Shown: one piece after another, positions 1 to 4,155 of the stretch | How positions within the stretch are numbered: the first letter of the stretch is position 1 | How the letters are laid out: every line of letters starts with the position of its first letter | Assembly (NCBI GenBank): GCA_019308645.1 | Contig: JAFDHR010000291.1 | Span: 1-6,565, forward strand | DNA length: 6,565 bases | From: Deltaproteobacteria bacterium | Lineage (GTDB): Bacteria; Desulfobacterota; DSM-4660; Desulfatiglandales; B25-G16 | Reading direction: 5' to 3' | The notes under the pieces: model-generated | What the model saw: only the letters and a program-made list of their open reading frames with translations | Databases searched by the model: none | Told to the model about the DNA's origin: nothing | Position numbers and translations under genes: made by a program

Positions 1-97
1 TTGATGCCATTTCTGTAATTGTTATGGACAATGGCTTTAAATAATCTTCTTGAATAATTTTTCCAGGATGTGTTGGTTGGCGTTTCATTTTATTCAT
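1..97 (-). CDS. higA: HigA-type antitoxin, N-terminal part (runs off the window)
   Basis: This is the first 32 codons of a HigA-family antitoxin. Family members bind and neutralise the HigB mRNA interferase and repress their own promoter through an XRE helix-turn-helix. The translation starts MNKMKRQPTHPGKIIQEDYL and continues KPLSITITEMAS. The 'PTHPGxIIxEDYLxPLxIT' pattern is the signature N-terminus of HigA just before the helix-turn-helix. The start ATG at 97 follows GAGGTGAT (101-108) at good spacing; a second in-frame ATG at 88 is possible. The gene begins 12 bp after the higB stop, so the two are probably translated from one mRNA in the usual higB-higA order. The helix-turn-helix and C-terminus lie outside the window, so I cannot say whether the gene is intact. 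Confidence 0.85.
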   Translation of the reverse strand, partial: MNKMKRQPTHPGKIIQEDYLKPLSITITEMAS

Positions 98-109
98 AAT
101 ATCACCTCG

Positions 110-388
110 TTAATGATAATCGTCATAATCGACAACATAGCCATCTCCATCAAAGAATTCAAAAAATACTCTCCAATTACCTGATACCTTTACTGCATAT
201 TGACCTTTTTTATCTCCTGTTAATTTATGTAGATTTGAACCGGGATAATTCATATCTTTTACTTCATTTGCAGCATTAAGCCGATCAAGAATTATCTCAA
301 GCCTTCCTGCATGTTCTGGCCTTATACCTTTTTTCTTTCCGGTATAAAAAAATTCTTCGATGCCTTTATGCTTGAATGATTTAATCAT
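110..388 (-). CDS. higB: HigB-type toxin, RelE/ParE superfamily mRNA interferase
   Basis: This 92-residue protein has the normal length and layout of HigB, a ribosome-dependent endoribonuclease that cleaves translated mRNA and is inhibited by HigA. Visible family features are the start MIKSFKHKGIEEFFYTGKKK, the central IRPEHAGRLEIILDRLNAA helix, the PGSNLHKLTGDKKGQYAVKV segment and the terminal SGNWRVFFEF strand, in which the Arg is a usual catalytic or RNA-contact residue. It ends in VVDYDDYH, as many HigB proteins do. The ATG at 388 is the only sensible start. It lies just downstream of a near-consensus promoter. higA follows after 12 bp. The gene looks complete and functional; family assignment is secure from sequence pattern, but activity is inferred. 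Confidence 0.9.
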   Translation of the reverse strand: MIKSFKHKGIEEFFYTGKKKGIRPEHAGRLEIILDRLNAANEVKDMNYPGSNLHKLTGDKKGQYAVKVSGNWRVFFEFFDGDGYVVDYDDYH

Positions 389-393
389 AAATC

Positions 394-422
394 ATTGTAA
401 CTATATAGGTTACGTATGTCAA
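394..422 (-). promoter_or_regulatory. higBA promoter (sigma70-type)
   Basis: On the minus strand TTGACA (417-422, a perfect -35 box) is followed after exactly 17 bp by TACAAT (394-399, one mismatch to the consensus -10). The -10 ends 5 bp upstream of the higB ATG. The transcript would therefore begin at or within a few bases of the start codon, so the higB mRNA may be leaderless or nearly so. Confidence 0.8.
397..413. promoter_or_regulatory. Palindrome between -35 and -10 of higBA, probable HigA operator
   Basis: Read on the minus strand the site is GTAACCTATATAGTTAC: 5-bp arms GTAAC/GTTAC around a 7-bp AT-rich centre. It fills most of the promoter spacer and overlaps the -10 box. Dyads overlapping the promoter are the normal autoregulatory target of the HigA helix-turn-helix, so HigA repression is the simplest reading. 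Binding is inferred. Confidence 0.6.
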
Positions 423-722
423 GGACTAAATTGGAGCTTTATGTAGATTATTTTTACAGCGAACGCAAAACTAAGCTTCTGGCGATTTCAAGGAGGAGCA
501 CTGAACAGCGGCCAACTTTTCAAAACCCATAAGGGGGGACCTTGATTCCAAAACGATTTAAACATATTTCTCTATCTCTTTCATTTCATCGGAAAGGACT
601 CACCAACTAACAGCAGAAGTGTTTATTTAAAGCCGGCCAGACGTTCAAAAAAATCTTCCCGATCCTTTCTGTTGTTAAATATCTTTGTTCCATCAATGCT
701 ACTGTTGGAGCACAGTGAAAAT

Positions 723-736
723 CCCGATTCATCGGG
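723..736. repeat. Small perfect hairpin CCCGAT-TC-ATCGGG inside the RAYT remnant
   Basis: Perfect 6-bp arms lie around a 2-base centre. The site is within the segment that separates LHHVM from IDGTKIF in the RAYT frame. It resembles the short GC-rich hairpins that RAYT enzymes act on, but that link is inferred. Confidence 0.5.
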
Positions 737-762
737 GCCCATAACATGATGTAAGGCCCGAG

Positions 763-781
763 TGCCTGCCAGAGTCAGGCA
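763..781. repeat. Small perfect hairpin TGCCTG-N7-CAGGCA inside the RAYT remnant
   Basis: TGCCTG (763-768) pairs perfectly with CAGGCA (776-781) across a 7-base loop. It occupies the extra segment between LDA and LHHVM in the RAYT frame, so it looks inserted rather than ancestral coding sequence. Confidence 0.5.
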
Positions 782-885
782 AGCATCAAGTCTCGGCTGT
801 CGTGGCATAAAGGCCTATCCCCTTCAAATTATATTGTCAAGACGTTTTGGAAGTCCCCTTTTATGTCATCCGACTTGAAAAATAT

Positions 886-915
886 TTGACATAGCATCTT
901 GAAATCATGTATAAG
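886..915 (+). promoter_or_regulatory. Probable promoter of the HTH-methyltransferase gene
   Basis: TTGACA (886-891) is followed after 18 bp by TATAAG (910-915), preceded by TG at 908-909 as in extended -10 promoters. A second exact TATAAT lies at 935-940 but has no good -35 box at the right distance. AGGA (963-966) provides a ribosome binding site 7 bp before the ATG at 974. Confidence 0.55.
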
Positions 916-940
916 GTTGAATAATGTAATGATGTATAAT

Positions 941-950
941 GTTATATAAC
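941..950. promoter_or_regulatory. Perfect palindrome GTTATATAAC ahead of the methyltransferase
   Basis: This is a perfect 10-bp palindrome immediately after TATAAT (935-940) and 23 bp before the start codon. Because the methyltransferase carries its own N-terminal helix-turn-helix, the palindrome is a candidate autoregulatory operator. AT-rich palindromes also arise by chance, so confidence is limited. Confidence 0.35.
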
Positions 951-973
951 CTTTCTTGCTTTAGGATATAATT

Positions 974-2038
974 ATGGAAAATTACTTAAACATTAGTCAA
1001 GCAGCAAAAATACTCGGCGTAAGCACAGAAACCTTAAGAAGATGGGATAAAGCAGGGAAATTTCCTTCTCAAAGGCATCCGATTAATAATTACCGCATTT
1101 ATAAGGAAGATCAAGTTAAATTTGTTGTTAAAGAAATGGAACAAGCGTACTTAACCGACTATATTAATTCTTTACAATATCAAATTGATCCCTTTTTTGA
1201 GACAAGCCTCGGTACATTATACAATGAAGATGTTATCAAATTTTTTAAAAGTCTTGAGACTTCATCTGCTCAACTTATATTCGCTGACCCCCCATATAAT
1301 ATTAAAAAGGCTGAGTGGGATACATTTGAATCCCAAAAGAAATATGTTGAATGGAGTATGGAATGGATTAAAGAGGCACATAGAGTTCTTGATCCACATG
1401 GAAGTTTATATGTTTGCGGATTTTCTGAGATATTAGCTGATATTAAATGGGCAGCCAGTAGCCTTTTCAAAGGCTGTAAGTGGTTGGTTTGGTACTATCG
1501 TAACAAAGCAAATTTAACTAATGATTGGGGACGGTCACATGAGAGTTTGCTGCATTTTAGAAAAAATAAAAAGATTATTTTTAATGTTGATCATGTTAGA
1601 ATATCATATAATCTTCATACGTTAAAATATCCTAAACATCCCCAGGCAAAAACATCGCAGTATGGAAATGGCAAAGAATATGTTTGGACCCCTCATCCCA
1701 AAGGCGCCAAACCGAAAGATGTTTTTGAAATACCTACCTTGACGAATAATTCATGGGAAAGAGAAAAGCACCCAACGCAGAAACCTATTGAGTTGGTTAA
1801 GAAATGCATTCTCGCTTCCTCAAACCCAGACGGGTTGGTCGTTGATCCCTTTGGAGGGTCAGGCACAACCTATGCAGTTGCCGAAGCTTTTAACCGAAAA
1901 TGGATAGGTAGCGAGACTGATACCAATTATTGTAATATTATAAAGCGAAGATTACAGGATAGAAAGCATATTGCAAGAATAGCAAACAATGAAGAGGAAG
2001 CAGATATTATTGAGAGAAGGGAAAAATTAAGAGGCTAA
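974..2038 (+). CDS. DNA methyltransferase (beta-class, probably N6-adenine) with N-terminal MerR-type HTH
   Basis: This 354-residue protein should transfer a methyl group from SAM to a base in a specific DNA site. Residues 5-50 (ISQAAKILGVSTETLRRWDKAGK...) form a MerR/excisionase-type helix-turn-helix. The catalytic motif DPPY is at 105-108, followed by PHGSLYVCGF, a WGRSHESLLHF segment at 185-195, HPTQKP at 266-271 and the SAM-binding motif DPFGGSGTT at 291-299. The order DPPY-then-FGGSG is that of beta-class enzymes; DPPY favours N6-adenine over N4-cytosine. The gene overlaps the convergent endonuclease-like gene by 12 bp at the 3' ends, a common type II restriction-modification layout. The helix-turn-helix could repress its own promoter or aid site recognition. 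It appears full length; the recognition sequence cannot be read from sequence alone. Confidence 0.9.
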   Translation: MENYLNISQAAKILGVSTETLRRWDKAGKFPSQRHPINNYRIYKEDQVKFVVKEMEQAYLTDYINSLQYQIDPFFETSLGTLYNEDVIKFFKSLETSSAQLIFADPPYNIKKAEWDTFESQKKYVEWSMEWIKEAHRVLDPHGSLYVCGFSEILADIKWAASSLFKGCKWLVWYYRNKANLTNDWGRSHESLLHFRKNKKIIFNVDHVRISYNLHTLKYPKHPQAKTSQYGNGKEYVWTPHPKGAKPKDVFEIPTLTNNSWEREKHPTQKPIELVKKCILASSNPDGLVVDPFGGSGTTYAVAEAFNRKWIGSETDTNYCNIIKRRLQDRKHIARIANNEEEADIIERREKLRG

Positions 2039-2533
2039 TAACTCCCACATATCATCGGCAATAAATTTTGAAAAGGGAGAAATGTGTTCATTGTAAGGAC
2101 TGTCTTTGGTAATTGGGGGAGGATCAACAAAATATACACCTTCAAGCCGGGTTAAAAATTTCGTGTAGACCATAAACAATCCGGAGACAAAGGTATAACT
2201 GATTTTTTCTGTTTCCTTCCTCTGAACATCATTCAAGAATATTCCAACCACTTTTACAGGATGCTCAGCGAATTTCTGCATAAGAAGTTTATCAAGAAAG
2301 ATTTTCCCCATCCTGTCCTTTGATGTCGTTTTCAAAGAGATGACAATTTCATCCTCGTTTATTGTTTTTATATTCGATTTTACTTTTTCATGAGGAGACA
2401 GAATTATATCTGTTTCGCAGGAATATAACTTTTCACCTTCCTCTGATGGATAAGGAATTTTGAACACAACTTTATCATTTGTAATTCCTGCTTGAGAAAC
2501 AATATTACGAATTAACTCTTCAAATCTATTGCC
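2027..2533 (-). pseudogene. Type II restriction endonuclease-like gene, 5'-truncated
   Basis: The frame is open from about 2533 (NRFEELIRNIVSQAGI...) to the stop at 2027, but its only usable start codon is a GTG at 2467, inside what should be the protein body. From that GTG 146 residues remain. A PD-(D/E)xK-like arrangement is visible: CETDIIL supplies an Asp, and about 25-30 residues later EIVISLKTTSKDR gives a lysine in a KTTxKDR context seen in several type II endonucleases such as EcoRII-like enzymes. The convergent 12-bp overlap with the methyltransferase supports its being the cognate endonuclease. Its 5' part has been replaced by a serine hydrolase fragment, with an in-frame stop at 2564-2566, so it is probably inactive. 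The endonuclease assignment is inference from motif and context. Confidence 0.65.
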
Positions 2534-2690
2534 AACGCATTCCCTGCGCTTCCGGCATGGATGTTATCCATCCTTTAGTGGGCCAGTAATTGTGCTCCTT
2601 AGATTGAGATTCCGCTGCGGAGAGACTTACTGAAATCAGAAGAGAAACACAAATAAACAGGATTGATTTTCCAATTATTGCTCGACTCAT
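2526..2690 (-). pseudogene. Serine hydrolase (beta-lactamase-like) N-terminal fragment
   Basis: From the ATG at 2690 the 54-residue frame has a basic start (MSRAIIGKS), a hydrophobic stretch (ILFICVSLLISVSL) and a small-residue site (SLSAAES): a classical Sec signal peptide. It continues NYWPTKGWITSMPEAQGM, a pattern I associate with the start of secreted class-C beta-lactamase-related serine hydrolases (YWPTxGWxTSTPEEQGM), normally several hundred residues long. The match ends at QGM and the frame stops three codons later (RWQ), where the endonuclease-like sequence begins. The SxxK catalytic region is missing, so this is a truncated remnant. A TTG at 2711 could extend it by 7 residues, but the ATG has AGGGA upstream and fits a signal peptide better. 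Confidence 0.6.
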
Positions 2691-2744
2691 ATTGATCCCT
2701 GCTGTTTTCAATTGCTCGACTCATATTGATCCCTGCTGTTTTCA
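2677..2744. repeat. Perfect 34-bp tandem duplication over the serine hydrolase start
   Basis: The unit at 2677-2710 is repeated exactly at 2711-2744. It contains the ribosome binding site-like AGGGA and the ATGAGTCGAGCAAT start region of the serine hydrolase fragment on the minus strand. Because 34 is not a multiple of three, the upstream copy's ATG (2724) reads out of frame and stops after about 40 codons. Perfect identity implies a recent event, such as replication slippage. Confidence 0.9.
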
Positions 2745-2830
2745 GATTTCTTGCCTCGTACGTCGTTTGGAAGCAAATCCATCGTTAATTTACAATTTGA
2801 TCCAAGCCGGCAAGTTCATCCAGAAACAAT

Positions 2831-2893
2831 GTCCCCCTTTATAAGGTCCTTCATCACATTTCAACGTTTAAAGAGTGTCCCCTATGCCCCCTT
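2831..2893. repeat. C-rich repeat remnants at the end of the zinc-ribbon gene
   Basis: GTCCCCCTTT (2831-2840), TGTCCCC (2876-2882) and TGCCCCCTT (2885-2893) recur within about 60 bp. They resemble the AAGGGGAC arms around the RAYT remnant (531-540, 853-860). They overlap the 3' end of the zinc-ribbon/HEPN reading frame and probably mark the place where foreign repetitive sequence abuts it. In 2745-2853 I see no gene. Confidence 0.35.
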
Positions 2894-4020
2894 CGCTTGT
2901 TCCTCTGGATCGGCTCCTCAAGAGGTGGAAATACCTCGTGAAATCCCCTGTGAAGGTTCGCCGCAAGCTTCATGACAAGGTTGGCACTGCGATGGGCGGA
3001 CTCTTGAGTTTCTCGTAGCGCCTGCTTTAAGCGCACGTTGTCTCCACTGTCCGCGATGTACTTTTCATCCGCTTCGCCGCCCTTGTGCTCATAAACGTGC
3101 CTCCGATGGAACATCAGCATACCAAAAGCGCTGTCCTCATCGCTGATCCCCCTGAGGATGTCTATGTCAAAGATATTGCGGAACATCTCTGAAGCCGCCC
3201 CAAGGTTGTGAAAGTGGGCTCTCTCGAGCCGAGTTTTGCGGGCCGGCGTTAATGGCACTCGGGAGAGTAATTGCTTCGCGTACTGGCCGGCGAACGAGTC
3301 GAAGGCGGCCACCGCTTCTTTGACACAAGCCTCATATGGGCCGCCAGCATTGATCCTATCTCTGATTTGCTGAACAGTTTTTTCGAGCTCTTGCAAATCA
3401 TTCCGTGTTCCACATGAGCTGCAGTAGGCATACGCTCCAAGCACGTCGTTAACTTTACCACAGGCGTCGCATGTGAATAGGTTCTGCTGGCGTTCTTCCG
3501 CATAGAAGAAAGCCGGCTTCTCGCAGTCTTTGCCGGCAGCTTCGGCCACCGAATCCATATCGATGATGTGTTCGCCCGCCTTACCAGAAGCGAGAGCGTT
3601 GCTAAGTACGTCGCAGTATTGCCTTACGTATCGTTGTTGAGACTCGGTAAGGAAGTGGTAGTAGTCATCGGCCCTAAAGGCGCAATACGGGCAGATCTTC
3701 CCGCCAAGGTTTGCTCGCCAATAGCCGTTGCAGGATGGGCATTGGTGGCCGAACATCCCAGTGCTGTCTGATGAGATGAACACTGGGTAGCAGCCCGGCA
3801 ACGGAGGCGGATTCCAAGGGGTACCGATTCCGCCCAGCTTAATGTCACCAACGGCAACACCTTGGGGAATGGCATAAACAGCAAACAATGCTGCGCGGGT
3901 TGGTCTCGAATGAGTCCATCCAACGCTGTAGGAAATTCGGCCTTCAGCGTCGATCTTGACGTTGAATGTGACCTTTCCTCCCGTATGGGCGATCTCTTCG
4001 AGCTCGGTCTTTTTGCTCAA
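2854..4020 (-). CDS. Cassette protein with two zinc ribbons and a C-terminal HEPN-like RxxxxH motif
   Basis: This 388-residue protein is of a family I do not recognise by name. It starts at TTG (4020) after AAGGAAAG; no other start codon lies between this and the upstream in-frame stop. Residues 1-75 look beta-rich. C94/C97...C110/C113 form one CxxC-CxxC zinc ribbon and C184/C187...C200/C203 a second. The C-terminal third is helical with R307-HVYE-H312, an RxxxxH motif of the kind HEPN RNases use, followed by GGxxDEKYIADSGD. HEPN proteins are often RNA-cleaving toxins or defence effectors, so RNA cleavage controlled by the zinc ribbons is plausible but inferred. The gene is clearly GC-richer than its neighbours. 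It lies directly after an attC-like site, so it is probably an integron cassette. The last 15-20 residues (RNKRRGHRGHSLNVEM) come from repetitive DNA and may not be original. Confidence 0.7.
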   Translation of the reverse strand: MSKKTELEEIAHTGGKVTFNVKIDAEGRISYSVGWTHSRPTRAALFAVYAIPQGVAVGDIKLGGIGTPWNPPPLPGCYPVFISSDSTGMFGHQCPSCNGYWRANLGGKICPYCAFRADDYYHFLTESQQRYVRQYCDVLSNALASGKAGEHIIDMDSVAEAAGKDCEKPAFFYAEERQQNLFTCDACGKVNDVLGAYAYCSSCGTRNDLQELEKTVQQIRDRINAGGPYEACVKEAVAAFDSFAGQYAKQLLSRVPLTPARKTRLERAHFHNLGAASEMFRNIFDIDILRGISDEDSAFGMLMFHRRHVYEHKGGEADEKYIADSGDNVRLKQALRETQESAHRSANLVMKLAANLHRGFHEVFPPLEEPIQRNKRRGHRGHSLNVEM

Positions 4021-4081
4021 CTTCTTTCCTTGAAGTTTGGTGTAACGGTAATCAAACGTTCCTCAGTACGTGTTCGTCGCC

Positions 4082-4155
4082 GCACAACGTTCAGGCTGAC
4101 CAGCTGTTGTTGAGCGGCAGCGAAATACCAGTCTGAGTCCAGCCTTTGGTTGGGC
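4082..4155 (-). other. attC: attC-like integron recombination site (3' site of the PIN cassette)
   Basis: Read on the minus strand (74 bp): R'' GCCCAAC (4149-4155, perfect RYYYAAC), then the arm AGGCT-G-GAC-T-CAG-A-CTG, a 22-base loop, the arm CAGCTGGTCAGCCT, a short spacer and R' GTTGTGC (4082-4088, one mismatch to GTTRRRY). The 14-base right arm pairs completely with the left arm if G, T and A bulge out of the left arm. Extrahelical bases on the L'' side are the hallmark of attC sites, which integrases recognise as a folded single strand. Length and position between two same-strand genes also fit. It is a strong structural match, not tested. Confidence 0.8.

Larger units (their letters stand above)
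623..808 (-). pseudogene. REP-associated tyrosine transposase (RAYT/Y1_Tnp), N-terminal remnant
   Basis: The 61-residue frame starts MPRQPRLDA, then has LHHVM and ends IDGTKIFNNRKDREDFFERLA. These are the ordered N-terminal blocks of RAYT/IS200-like Y1 transposases, which normally run on to a catalytic tyrosine over about 200-300 residues. Here the frame stops at GFK after the first helix, so the catalytic part is gone. Two extra segments interrupt the usual spacing: about 9 residues between LDA and LHHVM, and about 14 residues (GPDESGFSLCSNSS) between LHHVM and IDGTKIF. Each extra DNA segment carries a perfect small inverted repeat. A possible RBS (AAGGGG) precedes the ATG at 808. It is a non-functional remnant by length; the inserted segments may be REP-like repeats. 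Confidence 0.75.
531..860. repeat. Imperfect inverted repeats bracketing the RAYT remnant
   Basis: The left arm (531-555) reads AAGGGG-GG-AC-CTTGA-TTCCAAAACG. The right arm (843-860), reverse-complemented, reads AAGGGGAC-TTCCAAAACG. The inner 10 bp (546-555 and 843-852) are a perfect inverted repeat; the outer AAGGGG and AC blocks match with two small insertions in the left arm. The arms enclose the broken transposase gene, giving a unit of about 330 bp. It could be a MITE-like or REP-type element, or paired repetitive sequences left around a decayed RAYT gene. Apart from the RAYT fragment, I see no gene in 389-973. Confidence 0.45.

Noticed and set aside
460..540. Possible attC-like sequence upstream of higB, which would make higBA a cassette
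   Set aside because: It contains GCGAACGC and GCCAAC-like boxes, but no correctly spaced paired arms with extrahelical bases.
2745..2853. A third attC downstream of the zinc-ribbon/HEPN gene
   Set aside because: No GCACAAC box and no paired L''/L' arms could be found there; it appears to have been lost.
2751..2975. Plus-strand open frame of 74 codons
   Set aside because: It overlaps repeat DNA and the 3' end of the real minus-strand gene, with no RBS or recognisable product.
3568..4113. Plus- and minus-strand frames within the zinc-ribbon/HEPN gene
   Set aside because: They are shadow frames of a GC-rich gene; none shows a recognisable domain.
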